From: Mucilaginibacter agri
GTDB lineage: Bacteria; Bacteroidota; Bacteroidia; Sphingobacteriales; Sphingobacteriaceae
Direction of reading: 5' to 3'
Assembly (NCBI RefSeq): GCF_009928685.1
Contig: NZ_WWEO01000042.1
Coordinates: forward strand, 586,322 to 650,321
Length of the DNA stretch: 64,000 bases
How positions within the stretch are numbered: the stretch's first letter is position 1; every line of letters begins with the position of its first letter. The notes beneath the pieces were generated by a model that made no database searches, was not told the origin of the DNA, and saw nothing but the letters and a program-made list of their open reading frames with translations. The translations under genes and the position numbers were made by a program. Below, one piece after another: positions 34,776 through 43,915 of the stretch.

Positions 34776-36467
34776 TTATAAGTTGCCTTTCTTTAATTCG
34801 TCCGCGGCAAAATCAACTGCACGGGCAGTAAGTGCCATATAAGTTAACGATGGGTTTTGGCTTGCCGACGAAGTCATACAACTGCCATCGGTAATAAATA
34901 CGTTTTTGACGGCGTGTACCTGGTTGTTGCCATTCAACACCGAAGTTTTCGGATCGCGGCCCATGCGGGCTGTTCCCATTTCATGTACAGTAGAACCGCC
35001 TGGTTTGCCATAGTTAAAGGTATCGATATCCTTAAATCCGGCAGCATCCAGCATTTCGCCAGAGGTTTTGCGGATATCCGCCATCATCTTATTCTCATTG
35101 TCGCGGAAAGAAAAATCGATATTGATAATAGGCAATCCCCATTTATCTTTTTTATCGCTCAGGCTTATCTGGTTATCATGATAGGGTAAACATTCGCCCC
35201 AACCGGCCATCCAAACTGTCCATGGGCCAGGATGCGTAAGTTTCTTCTTAAAGTCGGCACCAAAGCCGGTAATGCCAATCGGGTCGCGCCATTCGGCGCG
35301 TTCGCCGTGGCCTTGTATGTTGTAGCCGCGGGTATAATCCAGTCCGTCGCCCGGTTTCAAGTTGCGGAAACGCGGGATCAGGAACCCGCACGGCCTGCGG
35401 CCCTTGTAGTAAAATTCTTTATAACCACTATGCACACCATGCGCCCCTGCAGATGAGTGGTGATCCATCAGGTTATGGCCAACTTCGCCGCTATCATTAC
35501 CAAAGCCGTTAGGGAAACGGTGTGATTTTGAATTAAGCAATAATCCCGCGGTAGCAATGGTAGATGCATTTAAGAAAACCACTTTAGCATGGTATTCAAA
35601 ATGTTCATTACTTAGCGTATCAATAATGCGTACACCCTTGGCGCGTTGCTTTTGCTCATCATACACTACATCAGCCACAACAGAGTAGGGCCTGATGGTG
35701 AGGTTACCGGTTGCCATAGCTGCGGGTATGGTTGAGCTATTGCTGCTAAAATAACCACCAAAAGGGCACCCGCGCGAGCAGAGATTACGGTTCATACATG
35801 GGCCTCGGTTGTCCCAGCCACGGCTCAGGTTGGCTACGCGGGCAATGGTAAGCAGGCGGTCGTGGCCGCTTTTGCGCAGGGTATCGTCTAAATGTTTTTC
35901 AATGCAGTTAAGCTCCATAGCGGGCAGGTACTCGCCATCGGGTAATTGCGACAGGTTTTCTTTTTGACCGCTTACGCCTATGTAACGTTCTACATACGCA
36001 TACCAAGGGGCAATATCTTTATAGCGAATAGGCCAGTCTACAGCAATACCTTCTTTAGCGTTAGCTTCAAAGTCAAGGTCGCTCAGGCGGTAACATTGCC
36101 TTCCCCAGGTTAACGAACGGCCACCCATGTGGTAGCCTCTGTACCATTCGAATGGTTTTTGCTGAATGTAGGGGTGTTCTGTATCATTTACAAAAAAATG
36201 CGCATTGCCCTGGTCTGTTCCTCCCGACTGTATCGGGCTTTCTTTAACAAATTGTGGGGTATTGTTAAGCCTGTATTCAAAATCCCAGGGATTGAGGCTG
36301 GCTGTGGGATAATCTTTAATGTGTTCTACGTTGCGGCCACGCTCCAGCAGTAGGGTTTTTAATCCTTTTTTGCAGAGTTCCATAGCTGCCCAACCACCAC
36401 TAATGCCCGAGCCAACTACAATTGCATCATAAGTTGCGTTAGCCTCTGAAGTACCTGTTGTAAACAT
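34776..36467 (-). CDS. GMC-family FAD oxidoreductase
   Basis: A 563-residue flavoprotein. The ADP-binding loop is AIVVGSGISGGWAAMELCK at about 15-33. Near the C-terminus VHEMGTARMG supplies the catalytic His and SASQNPSLT the Asn of the GMC active site. A CxxxxxLCSRGCPFGG stretch near residue 230 (RNLCSRGCPFGG) is typical of gluconate/sorbose-type dehydrogenase subunits. It should oxidise a sugar or alcohol. The next gene upstream encodes its usual small subunit, 4 bp away. It converges with the tautomerase gene with no spacer. Confidence 0.9.
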   Translation of the reverse strand: MFTTGTSEANATYDAIVVGSGISGGWAAMELCKKGLKTLLLERGRNVEHIKDYPTASLNPWDFEYRLNNTPQFVKESPIQSGGTDQGNAHFFVNDTEHPYIQQKPFEWYRGYHMGGRSLTWGRQCYRLSDLDFEANAKEGIAVDWPIRYKDIAPWYAYVERYIGVSGQKENLSQLPDGEYLPAMELNCIEKHLDDTLRKSGHDRLLTIARVANLSRGWDNRGPCMNRNLCSRGCPFGGYFSSNSSTIPAAMATGNLTIRPYSVVADVVYDEQKQRAKGVRIIDTLSNEHFEYHAKVVFLNASTIATAGLLLNSKSHRFPNGFGNDSGEVGHNLMDHHSSAGAHGVHSGYKEFYYKGRRPCGFLIPRFRNLKPGDGLDYTRGYNIQGHGERAEWRDPIGITGFGADFKKKLTHPGPWTVWMAGWGECLPYHDNQISLSDKKDKWGLPIINIDFSFRDNENKMMADIRKTSGEMLDAAGFKDIDTFNYGKPGGSTVHEMGTARMGRDPKTSVLNGNNQVHAVKNVFITDGSCMTSSASQNPSLTYMALTARAVDFAADELKKGNL

Positions 36468-36471
36468 AAAT

Positions 36472-37044
36472 TTATTTAGTGGCCCAAGCCTTTTGATTTG
36501 GAGTAATTGGAATACAAGCCTGAAAAGTTACGGGGATATAATCATATGCCATGCCTTTGGTTGCACCCAGCATCGATGTGCAATAACCTTCTACAGTAAG
36601 GTCCCTAAGTTTTACGAAGAATGGCACACCCAGCAGCTTTTTATTGATCTTGTTAATAATATTAATGCGGTAAGTAGCCCTCGACTCAAAATGCTTTAAT
36701 ATGTCGGTTCTTTGCGCTTCGCTGCAGCTTGTAAATGGCTTGCCATAACTGTCTGTGCTATACTTTTCCAGGCCAGACAATCCCCTCAAGAAGTTGTGTT
36801 GAGTTTTTGAATCTGTGCAATCACGAATCATCTTGATGATAAAGTCTTCAACTCCGGCATCTTTAGCGCCCGGGGTGTCAGTACGGGGGATAATTGTGTC
36901 AGCCAGTTCGGCCAGTAACAATTTTTTATGCGGAAGTTCGTTAACGCTGATCTCCTCCGGGAGCGATAACTTAAAAACAGTACCCGAAGAAACGCCAATA
37001 CCGGCAATTAATAACAGATTTTGTATAGCTTTTTGTCTATTCAC
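36472..37044 (-). CDS. Gluconate 2-dehydrogenase subunit 3-like protein
   Basis: A 190-residue partner of the GMC oxidoreductase (PF13618 type). The N-terminus (MNRQKAIQNLLLIAGIGVSSG) is a hydrophobic export signal with NRQ in place of twin arginines, so Tat export is uncertain. Visible family features are LLAELADTIIPRTDTPGAKDAGV and a C-terminal YDYIPVTFQACIP. In classic gluconate dehydrogenases it accompanies a cytochrome c subunit, which is missing here. The start codon appears to be GTG at 37044; no better ATG is present. Confidence 0.85.
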   Translation of the reverse strand: MNRQKAIQNLLLIAGIGVSSGTVFKLSLPEEISVNELPHKKLLLAELADTIIPRTDTPGAKDAGVEDFIIKMIRDCTDSKTQHNFLRGLSGLEKYSTDSYGKPFTSCSEAQRTDILKHFESRATYRINIINKINKKLLGVPFFVKLRDLTVEGYCTSMLGATKGMAYDYIPVTFQACIPITPNQKAWATK

Positions 37045-37130
37045 AGCGAAAAATAAAGTTAGATCTTAGTACCGTCTATTAAGCATTCAGTTTAATCATT
37101 TTGCCTCAATATAATACATTCGAGTCATTT

Positions 37131-37148
37131 AGTAACGAAAATGTTACT
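37131..37148. promoter_or_regulatory. Inverted repeat AGTAAC-N6-GTTACT
   Basis: Perfect 6-bp arms with spacer GAAAAT in the 173-bp region between divergent genes (GMC operon and beta-helix lipoprotein). It may be a regulator site; no regulator gene is adjacent. Confidence 0.35.
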
Positions 37149-37217
37149 TTTTCGGATTTTATGGCAACTTTATGATTTAAGCTTGCGTACACATCTACAG
37201 AAAGCGGAAAGGGGCGT

Positions 37218-38477
37218 ATGAAAATCAAATTCTACTCAATTTTAGGGGCCATTGCGTCAGTTGTAATTCTTACATCGTGCAAAAAGGCCGAAAGCATTAA
37301 TCCTGTTACAGATAGCATTACCACAACAATTGCAGCAACAACACCAGTTACAGGCAGAACATTGCCGGTTGGTAAAGGCTCCGGGTCATTGCTTATTGAT
37401 GGCAATACCATGGGCCTCAAGTGTAATGATCTGATTAGTGTAAAGAGCGGCACATACAATAGTATCGACGTGCAAAACATTAATGCTGGCTGCCCAATCT
37501 ATATTAAAAACAGTGGCCTGGTGCAAATGGCGGGCAACTGGGACCATATGCATATTACCAACGTGAGCAACTTAACTATTGCAGGTAATGGCACCGCTGG
37601 TATTGATGATGGTTTTGTATCGAGAGATAATCCATCGTACCATTCCATTACCTTAATTGGTACCACACGCAATTTAACCATCCAAAACTTCTCTTTTAAT
37701 AACATTGGTAATATCGCCATCTATAACAGTGGCACTATCAAATACACCGGCTTGGCGGGGTCTTATACCGATGGTTTGAAGCTGCTAAGTCTCGACTGCA
37801 CCAACTCGCAAATGTTTATGCAATTTGGTGGCGATGCGGTGAATGGTGTAATAACCGGGCTGATCAAAAACCTGGAGATTGCAGATGTTAATTTTTCGAA
37901 ATCGGATTGCGGGGTGGTGTTTTTTGCAGCCAACGTAGATGGTTACGACATCCACAACAATACCATTACCGATGTTAACCCTACTAACAATAACCATAAC
38001 GGCATATTTATGATTAAGGGTAGTGGTTCTTTCCACCATAACCTTATTAAAAATCACCAGGGTAACGCCATCCGGGCCTGGATCCGTAGCTTTGGTACTA
38101 CGCCTAAAGATGTACTGATCTATAACAACGTGGTGGTAAATTCGCGCAAGTATTCCGCGTTCGAGGTGCAATCTTTTGCATCAGAAATAATGCCGGGGAT
38201 AACTACTTATGCCAATGCCCAAATTTACGACAATACCTGCGGCAACCTTAATTTAAGCAAAGACTGGTATGGTGTTGTTGTAGATGTGTATGATTTATTT
38301 GGCGGCAAGTGCGATGTTTACGACAACGTAGGCTTTAACTTCCCGGCGCCAAACCCAAATAGTTATATCGTTAATCAGCAGGCTACAACGGTGCCTACGG
38401 TTAGCAATAATATCTACTTCACCACTTCAGATGCTGCCGGTATTCCAGATGTTAATGCCCTAAAGGTGGTTCAATAG
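37218..38477 (+). CDS. Right-handed beta-helix lipoprotein
   Basis: A 419-residue protein with a lipoprotein signal (VVILTSCKK, lipid-anchored Cys at about residue 21). From about residue 60 it shows the repeating short strands and Asn-rich turns of a parallel beta-helix (for example LTIAGNGTAGIDDGF, LTIQNFSFNNIGNIAIYN, YDIHNNTITDVNPTNNNHN), the fold of many polysaccharide lyases and surface proteins. No catalytic motif is evident. It is probably attached to the outer membrane and binds or cleaves a polysaccharide (inference). Confidence 0.8.
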   Translation: MKIKFYSILGAIASVVILTSCKKAESINPVTDSITTTIAATTPVTGRTLPVGKGSGSLLIDGNTMGLKCNDLISVKSGTYNSIDVQNINAGCPIYIKNSGLVQMAGNWDHMHITNVSNLTIAGNGTAGIDDGFVSRDNPSYHSITLIGTTRNLTIQNFSFNNIGNIAIYNSGTIKYTGLAGSYTDGLKLLSLDCTNSQMFMQFGGDAVNGVITGLIKNLEIADVNFSKSDCGVVFFAANVDGYDIHNNTITDVNPTNNNHNGIFMIKGSGSFHHNLIKNHQGNAIRAWIRSFGTTPKDVLIYNNVVVNSRKYSAFEVQSFASEIMPGITTYANAQIYDNTCGNLNLSKDWYGVVVDVYDLFGGKCDVYDNVGFNFPAPNPNSYIVNQQATTVPTVSNNIYFTTSDAAGIPDVNALKVVQ

Positions 38478-38555
38478 TATTTAGCTATAAGTTGTTGTAA
38501 AGCAGTTAGATTGGTTTATAAATTGGTATATTGCTTATACCAATTTTAACCCGAA

Positions 38556-39347
38556 ATGGAGAATTATAACCGGTTGTGGCGCTTCTTTTTTGCGGTTGCG
38601 TTAATAGCTATTGCCGTACAGCAATTAATAGTAGGCGACATAAGGCCAGTAATTATTCCGCCCGCTTATCCGCTATGGCTTCAGCAGGGGAGACTGATCT
38701 TTACCTGGGTGTTAAGTTTACTAATGATTGCGGCATGTGTGCTTATTGTTTTTGAGCTGAAAGCTCATGCCGCGTCTATTCTATTAGGGTATGTGTTGCT
38801 ATTGTTTGTATTTACCCTTCAATTGCCTTACCAGCTGGCGCATTACCCGGGTCATTTGGGCGTGTGGACAGATCCACTAAAAGAGCTCAGTTTAGCGGGA
38901 GGTGCATTTTTAGTCGCAGCCTCCTTACCCCAATATTATGACATTCCCACACCGCTTCGGATTTTGAGCGCCTTAGGCAGGTGCTTTTTCTGTGTAACAA
39001 TGATCCTTTTTGGCATAGATCATTTTTTATATCCCGATTTTGTGAAAATGCTGGTTCCCGAGTGGCTGCCCGGTAACCTTTTCTGGACTTACTTTGCCGG
39101 CATTGCATTGATGCTGGCAGGCATAGCCATAATAATTAATGTTAAAACAACACTGGCTGCAACGCTGTTGGGTATAATGATATTCCTTTGGCTTGTTATG
39201 CTGCACATCCCACGCGCCATTGCCGACCCTAATACCGGCCATGGAAATGAGTTGACCAGCGTGTTTGAAGCCCTTGCATTTAGCGGGATTGCTTTTTTAA
39301 TAGCAGGAAGCCATAAAAAACTATCAATATCAAAACGGTACCATTAA
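38556..39347 (+). CDS. DoxX-like integral membrane protein
   Basis: A 263-residue protein with about eight hydrophobic helices that appears to be two four-helix halves. The second half contains FGIDHFLYPDFVKMLVPEWLP, similar to the first half of the protein at 54089-54874 (FGIQHYLYATFVTSLVP). This pattern resembles DoxX/DoxD-type membrane proteins, whose role is poorly defined. The META lipoprotein gene follows 10 bp later and is probably co-transcribed. Confidence 0.75.
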   Translation: MENYNRLWRFFFAVALIAIAVQQLIVGDIRPVIIPPAYPLWLQQGRLIFTWVLSLLMIAACVLIVFELKAHAASILLGYVLLLFVFTLQLPYQLAHYPGHLGVWTDPLKELSLAGGAFLVAASLPQYYDIPTPLRILSALGRCFFCVTMILFGIDHFLYPDFVKMLVPEWLPGNLFWTYFAGIALMLAGIAIIINVKTTLAATLLGIMIFLWLVMLHIPRAIADPNTGHGNELTSVFEALAFSGIAFLIAGSHKKLSISKRYH

Positions 39348-39357
39348 AACATCACCC

Positions 39358-39810
39358 ATGAAAAAACTAATCCTATGCTCGTTTATCGCCTGTGTAATGT
39401 TTGCCTGTAGCAGCGCAAAAAAGGCAAACCCAACAGCCGCGGTGTCAGACACCACCAAGGTAACCGATACTACCCAGCTGGCAGGTAGTTGGGAACTTAA
39501 TTATGTTGCAGGATCTACAGCTGTAGATAGCTTATATCCCACAAAAAAACCGGTGATCAACTTCGATATGGCTGCCAAGCGGGTGAGTGGTAATACAGGT
39601 TGTAATAGCTTTAATGGCCCGTTAATGGTAACCGGCCATAAAATAGATTTTACCGGGCCAATGGCATTAACCAAAATGTTTTGTACTGGGCAGGGCGAAA
39701 CCGTTTTTTTAGATAACCTCAAAAAAGTAAACACCTGGTCGGTAAGCGATGGTAACACGCTTAATTTTATAATGGGCGATATAGCCATAATGCGGTTTAC
39801 CAAGAAGTAA
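39358..39810 (+). CDS. META-domain lipoprotein (HslJ-like)
   Basis: A 150-residue lipoprotein (signal ending VMFACSS, lipid Cys at about residue 17). The META domain follows: LAGSWELNYVAG, GNTGCNSFNGPL, and FCTGQGETVFLDNLKKV. In E. coli the HslJ member affects novobiocin resistance and heat response; the molecular role is unknown. It follows the DoxX-like gene closely and converges with the SDR gene. Confidence 0.88.
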   Translation: MKKLILCSFIACVMFACSSAKKANPTAAVSDTTKVTDTTQLAGSWELNYVAGSTAVDSLYPTKKPVINFDMAAKRVSGNTGCNSFNGPLMVTGHKIDFTGPMALTKMFCTGQGETVFLDNLKKVNTWSVSDGNTLNFIMGDIAIMRFTKK

Positions 39811-39820
39811 TTATTTCGGG

Positions 39821-40633
39821 TTAGGCACCGTAAACAGTCCACCAATCCGTAACCTTAAACTTGTATTTAAGAACCTTATTTGCGTTTAAGCAATTCACCA
39901 CTTTGCTGCTGATCAGCTCGTCTTTAAATTGTGGAAGCTCTGCTCCAAAGTGTTGGGTTGCCATTCGATAGAAGTCGGCTTTATGCGGATGATCTGGCGA
40001 GCACGCATTAAATACATGTCCGTAGGCTTGCTTTGCGATGAGGCTCAATGTGATACAAACTGCATCATCCAAATGAATAAGGTTAACGGGAGACTGCCCA
40101 TTTGGTATGTCTTTTTTACCGGCGAAGAATCGCCCGGGATGGCGATTAGGGCCAACCAGTCCGCCAAAGCGGATGACTGTGATTTTAAACCCGGAAGCTT
40201 GTTGCAGAAGCTTTTCCGCTTCGTACATTATCTTACCCGATTCCGTATCGGGTTGAGGAATAGTTTGTTCATCTACCACGCCTTGATCATCACCATAAAC
40301 ACCTGTGGAGCTGATGTAGATCACTTGAGCAGCCTGATGCTTTTTAATGACTTCTATCAGCCGCTCTATTTTCTGTATAAAATCGTCTCCACTAGTTTTA
40401 CGAATATTTGGAGGTATACTGATGATCAGTACATCACAATCAAAAAAATCAGGATCGTATGCTATCCCTTCAGCGCTTAGGTTTATGAGGTAGGGCTTTA
40501 TTCCAATGGCGGCAAAGTCAGTAAGTTTTTCTGAAGAGGTAGTAGAGCCTTTTACTGTAAAACCTTCTTTTAAAAGCGCCAGGCCGAGCGCTTTGCCGTA
40601 CCATCCGCAACCTAAAATGCTAACCGTTTTCAT
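39821..40633 (-). CDS. NAD(P)-dependent SDR-type epimerase/dehydratase (YeeZ-like)
   Basis: A 270-residue extended SDR-like protein. The Rossmann loop is ILGCGWYGKALGLAL at residues 6-20, and ISSTGVYGDDQG near residue 105 replaces the usual YxxxK region; a normal catalytic YxxxK is not clear. It belongs with the YeeZ-type proteins annotated as nucleoside-diphosphate-sugar epimerases, whose substrate is unknown. Its 3' end sits 10 bp from the META gene's stop, convergent. Confidence 0.82.
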   Translation of the reverse strand: MKTVSILGCGWYGKALGLALLKEGFTVKGSTTSSEKLTDFAAIGIKPYLINLSAEGIAYDPDFFDCDVLIISIPPNIRKTSGDDFIQKIERLIEVIKKHQAAQVIYISSTGVYGDDQGVVDEQTIPQPDTESGKIMYEAEKLLQQASGFKITVIRFGGLVGPNRHPGRFFAGKKDIPNGQSPVNLIHLDDAVCITLSLIAKQAYGHVFNACSPDHPHKADFYRMATQHFGAELPQFKDELISSKVVNCLNANKVLKYKFKVTDWWTVYGA

Positions 40634-40763
40634 CTGCAGCTAAGGTAATTTATGTAGATCAAAGCTTTGCCTGCTTTTTGCAATTTGTAAAAATGTTATG
40701 CGGTTAGGGTTTATAGCGGCTGGTAATTATTGTACCCCCGGCTCAATTTTATAAATTAGGTAC

Positions 40764-42332
40764 ATGAAAACCACAAACCACTATTCGGCCCGCAGCATTT
40801 GGAAAAAAACCTTGCCGCTTGTTTTGGGCGTAACACTTTGCAGTAACATCAGCTTTGCACAAACAAGCAAATCGGAAGTTATTGACGCCATTGTTAAAGA
40901 GGAGAACAGTAACTCGCAATTAGAAAAGTTAGCGCACGAGCTTTTTGACGAGATTGGCCCGCGCCTGGTGGGTACGCCGCAAATGAAACAGGCCAACGAC
41001 TGGGCCGTAGATAAATACAAAAGCTGGGACATACAAGCCCATAATGAAAAGTGGGGCGAGTGGCGCGGATGGGAGCGTGGGGTTTCGCATATTGATATGG
41101 TATCGCCGAGGGTAAGAACTTTGGAGGCGACCCAACTTGCCTGGAGCCCGGGTATGGGTAAAAAGACTGTAACTGCCGAAGTTATTATACTGCCGGATTT
41201 GGCCGACTCGGCCGCTTACGCCGCATGGATGCCAAGCGCCAAAGGAAAATTTGTGATGATTTCTATGAACCAACCAACCGGTCGCCCGGATTATAACTGG
41301 CAGGAATTTGCGCTGAAAGAATCATTCGATAAAATGAAGGCTGAGCGTACCGCGATGACCGACGCATGGAAAAAGCGCATTGCTAAAACCGGTTACACTA
41401 CCAAAACCTTACCGGTGGCTTTAGAGAATGCGGGTGCGGCGGGGATATTAACCAACACCTGGTCGGCCGGATTTGGGGTTGATAAAATATTTAGTGCATA
41501 CACCAAAAAAGTGCCTACTGTTGACGTTGCTTTAGAAGATTACGGCTTGCTTTATCGCTTGATTGAATCTGGCGGCAAACCGATGATCAGTATGCACACA
41601 GAATCTAAGGAACTGGGTGTAGTATCAACCTTTAATACCATTGCCGAAATTAAAGGCACCGAAAAACCCGATGAATATGTGATGCTATCAGCTCACTTCG
41701 ATTCGTGGGATGGCGGTACCGGTGCAACCGATAATGGTACAGGTACGTTGACTATGATGGAGGCTATGCGCCTGTTAAAGAAATTCTATCCACATCCAAA
41801 ACGCACTATACTGGTGGGTCACTGGGGTAGCGAAGAAGAAGGACTGAACGGCTCACGTGCATTTGTAGAAGATCACCCGGAAATTGTGAAGAACTTGCAG
41901 GCTCTATTTAACCAAGATAACGGTACCGGTCGTGTGGTAAACTTATCGGGCCAGGGTTTTGCTGATGCCAAAACCTATTTGGGCCGTTGGTTAGAGGCTG
42001 TGCCAGATACTATCAAAAATCGTATTAAAACCAACTTCCCTGGTCAACCGGGTGGTGGCGGGTCCGATTTTGCTTCGTTTGTAGCTGCCGGTGCGCCGGG
42101 CTTTTCGTTGGGATCGCTTAACTGGTCGTACTTTAATTATACCTGGCATACCAACCGCGATACTTATGATAAGGTGATCTTCGACGACTTACGCAATAAC
42201 GCGATGTTAGCAGCTATAATGGCCTACATGGCAAGCGAAGACCCGGAGAAAACTTCAACCGTAAAAACCGAAGGCATTAAATGGCCGGTGCCGGTTAAGG
42301 CCATCCGCAGGGGAGGACTGGACGGGAAATAG
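40764..42332 (+). CDS. Secreted M28 zinc peptidase (PGCP-like)
   Basis: A 522-residue exported aminopeptidase or carboxypeptidase (signal ends NISFAQ, near residue 33). The metal-binding run is SAHFDSWDGGTGATDNGTG at about 307-325 (His, Asp), followed by HWGSEEEGLNGSRAF (catalytic Glu pair), NQDNGTGR and TWHTNRDTYDK (final His). The PA-like insert (residues ~150-270) fits plasma glutamate carboxypeptidase relatives. It probably degrades peptides in the periplasm. The stop is followed after 7 nt by a heptad repeat array. Confidence 0.92.
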   Translation: MKTTNHYSARSIWKKTLPLVLGVTLCSNISFAQTSKSEVIDAIVKEENSNSQLEKLAHELFDEIGPRLVGTPQMKQANDWAVDKYKSWDIQAHNEKWGEWRGWERGVSHIDMVSPRVRTLEATQLAWSPGMGKKTVTAEVIILPDLADSAAYAAWMPSAKGKFVMISMNQPTGRPDYNWQEFALKESFDKMKAERTAMTDAWKKRIAKTGYTTKTLPVALENAGAAGILTNTWSAGFGVDKIFSAYTKKVPTVDVALEDYGLLYRLIESGGKPMISMHTESKELGVVSTFNTIAEIKGTEKPDEYVMLSAHFDSWDGGTGATDNGTGTLTMMEAMRLLKKFYPHPKRTILVGHWGSEEEGLNGSRAFVEDHPEIVKNLQALFNQDNGTGRVVNLSGQGFADAKTYLGRWLEAVPDTIKNRIKTNFPGQPGGGGSDFASFVAAGAPGFSLGSLNWSYFNYTWHTNRDTYDKVIFDDLRNNAMLAAIMAYMASEDPEKTSTVKTEGIKWPVPVKAIRRGGLDGK

Positions 42333-42339
42333 TTTCCGG

Positions 42340-42374
42340 GAATCAAGAATCGAGAGTCAGGAATCAAGACACGC
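42340..42374. repeat. Heptad array, consensus GAATCAA (five units)
   Basis: Units GAATCAA, GAATCGA, GAGTCAG, GAATCAA, GACACGC start 8 nt after the M28 peptidase stop. The unit is the same as in the array at 9748-9817, 32 kb away. Confidence 0.75.
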
Positions 42375-42380
42375 TCATAA

Positions 42381-42414
42381 AAAAAGCCGCTTTGAATATT
42401 CAGGGCGGCTTTTT
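42381..42414. terminator. Two-way terminator between M28 and marR genes
   Basis: AAAAAGCCGC pairs with GCGGCTTTTT, and the stem continues inward (CTTTGA with TCAGGG through G-U pairs) to an ATAT loop. A and T tracts on both sides suit convergent genes. Confidence 0.88.
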
Positions 42415-42418
42415 GAGT

Positions 42419-42883
42419 TTATTTGTCCTCTTTTATTTTGAGTGCCTGCTCCTGGTATATTTCATTAAGAGCGTTGGTGTGATCTGTCAGAAACTTCAGT
42501 TGTTCTTCTGTGTAAGTGGAAAACAACTCTGCTACTACGGTACTCAGCGCTGCGTAATGTATTTTGGCATTAGTGTGTTTGTCGGGTACAAAGGTTACAA
42601 TTACCTTACGGCGATCGGTTGGGTCGGCGCTACGTTTTACAAAACCGGCCTTCTCCAGTCGGTCTATTACATTAGTAATGGCTCCGGTAGTCAGGCGGGT
42701 GGCCTTTGCCAATGCCCCTGCGGTTGATGGCCCCATTTCCTGCAGAAAATCCATGCACTCGGTGTCGGTTACATTTAGCCCAATGTCTTGTGCTATCATA
42801 TGTTGTAATATTAACGAGGAGCGGGTAAATTTCCTTACGGCCCACATCAGGTCGTAAATACTGGTTGGATTTTCTGTCGACAT
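42419..42883 (-). CDS. MarR family transcriptional regulator
   Basis: A 154-residue winged-helix regulator. The recognition helix region is ALAKATRLTTGAITNVIDRLEK and the wing is RSADPTDRRKVIVTF, the usual DxRxxxV-type MarR signature. ATG at 42883 (MSTENPTSI) is preferred over an in-frame TTG at 42907. A perfect 19-bp palindrome lies 41 bp upstream and is the likely operator. The flavin reductase gene ends just upstream on the same strand and could be part of its regulon. Confidence 0.9.
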   Translation of the reverse strand: MSTENPTSIYDLMWAVRKFTRSSLILQHMIAQDIGLNVTDTECMDFLQEMGPSTAGALAKATRLTTGAITNVIDRLEKAGFVKRSADPTDRRKVIVTFVPDKHTNAKIHYAALSTVVAELFSTYTEEQLKFLTDHTNALNEIYQEQALKIKEDK

Positions 42884-42923
42884 ATCTGATTTTCGTGCGT
42901 TAAACAAATATCAGATTTTTAAG

Positions 42924-42942
42924 TATCTTAACCATTAAGATA
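42924..42942. promoter_or_regulatory. Perfect palindrome, probable MarR operator
   Basis: TATCTTAA-CCA-TTAAGATA, 8-bp arms with 3-bp spacer, between the flavin reductase stop (42964) and the marR start (42883). Arm length and spacing fit MarR-type sites. Binding is inference. Confidence 0.6.
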
Positions 42943-42963
42943 TTCTATTTCAATATCATTTTA

Positions 42964-43626
42964 TTAAGCGTTAGCCATGCTGCGGTCCTTAGTATTATAT
43001 AATTCTTCAGGGATTTCGCCCAGGGTAGAATAATGGATTTTATCACCCAAACCATAGAATTGTTGAAAGCTCATGATAAGGGGCCGCCATTTATCAGGGT
43101 CTATACGGTCAGGGTTTCCATCTATTAATATCTGCTCGTCGATGTGTACTTGCTGAATACGCAGTTCGAATGTGATTATTTTGCCACGCATGTCGGCATC
43201 ATTTTCAGCAAGGCCATGTGTGGCTTCCACAACAGCTTCCAAATGTACCGGGCATTCTTGTACCCGATAGGCGTTAACCGTTAATGCTGATAATCTGCTA
43301 AGGTTGGCTATGCCGAATTTATCTTCTTCAAAACGATAGCCCTTTAGTCGTTTGCCTTCAGGAACGGGGTCTGTGCCGGTAGTTTTCGCAAGGCGATTTA
43401 CAGCCGCTACCTCATTAACAGAAGGAAGGTTTAAAACGCATTGACGGGTACGCAACAAGTTTTGAGTAGTTTGTGATGCCGCCGCCAAGCCAATAACGCA
43501 ACGCCAACCCAGCCAAAATATAGACGACATAGGAGCAAGGTTATCCGTAGCGTTTTTATTTTTAGTGCTGATGATTACTACCGGTGTTCCGAAATATAAA
43601 ATGGAGGGCCTTGATGTGATGTGCAT
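42964..43626 (-). CDS. Flavin reductase family protein (FMN-binding split barrel)
   Basis: A 220-residue cytosolic protein. The start TPVVIISTKNK, then LAPMSSIFWLGWRCVIGLA and QTTQNLLRTRQCVLNLP, fits the flavin-reductase-like FMN-binding domain, with the SxT/N-type phosphate contacts in the first strand region. The C-terminal part (~150-220) is less typical. It could supply reduced flavin or reduce a small aromatic compound. It ends 22 bp before the MarR palindrome, so read-through into marR is possible. Confidence 0.85.
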   Translation of the reverse strand: MHITSRPSILYFGTPVVIISTKNKNATDNLAPMSSIFWLGWRCVIGLAAASQTTQNLLRTRQCVLNLPSVNEVAAVNRLAKTTGTDPVPEGKRLKGYRFEEDKFGIANLSRLSALTVNAYRVQECPVHLEAVVEATHGLAENDADMRGKIITFELRIQQVHIDEQILIDGNPDRIDPDKWRPLIMSFQQFYGLGDKIHYSTLGEIPEELYNTKDRSMANA

Positions 43627-43915
43627 GCAATCTTATTTTGTTGAGAACGAAAGTAGATCGCCGCGTGCTAATACAAAACCCGATTCTTGCTGTCTTGAGA
43701 TAGAACTAAATACTGGTTATGTCATAGTATTGTCTGCAAACTGTCCTGATTACTACGCTTTATTTTTAATATTTAAGACAATATCATACACAAAATAGGA
43801 GTATTTGTAGTGAAAATCTTGTTTTAAAGCAAATAAATGGTTATGGTATACATCTTGTATTGTAAGTGTTATAAAACATTAATTAATCAAATTTTAACAC
43901 ATTTAAAAACAAGTC

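Noticed and set aside
43565..43798. 77-codon plus-strand frame upstream of the 51-residue gene.
   Set aside because: It begins antisense inside the flavin reductase gene and lacks family or start-site support.
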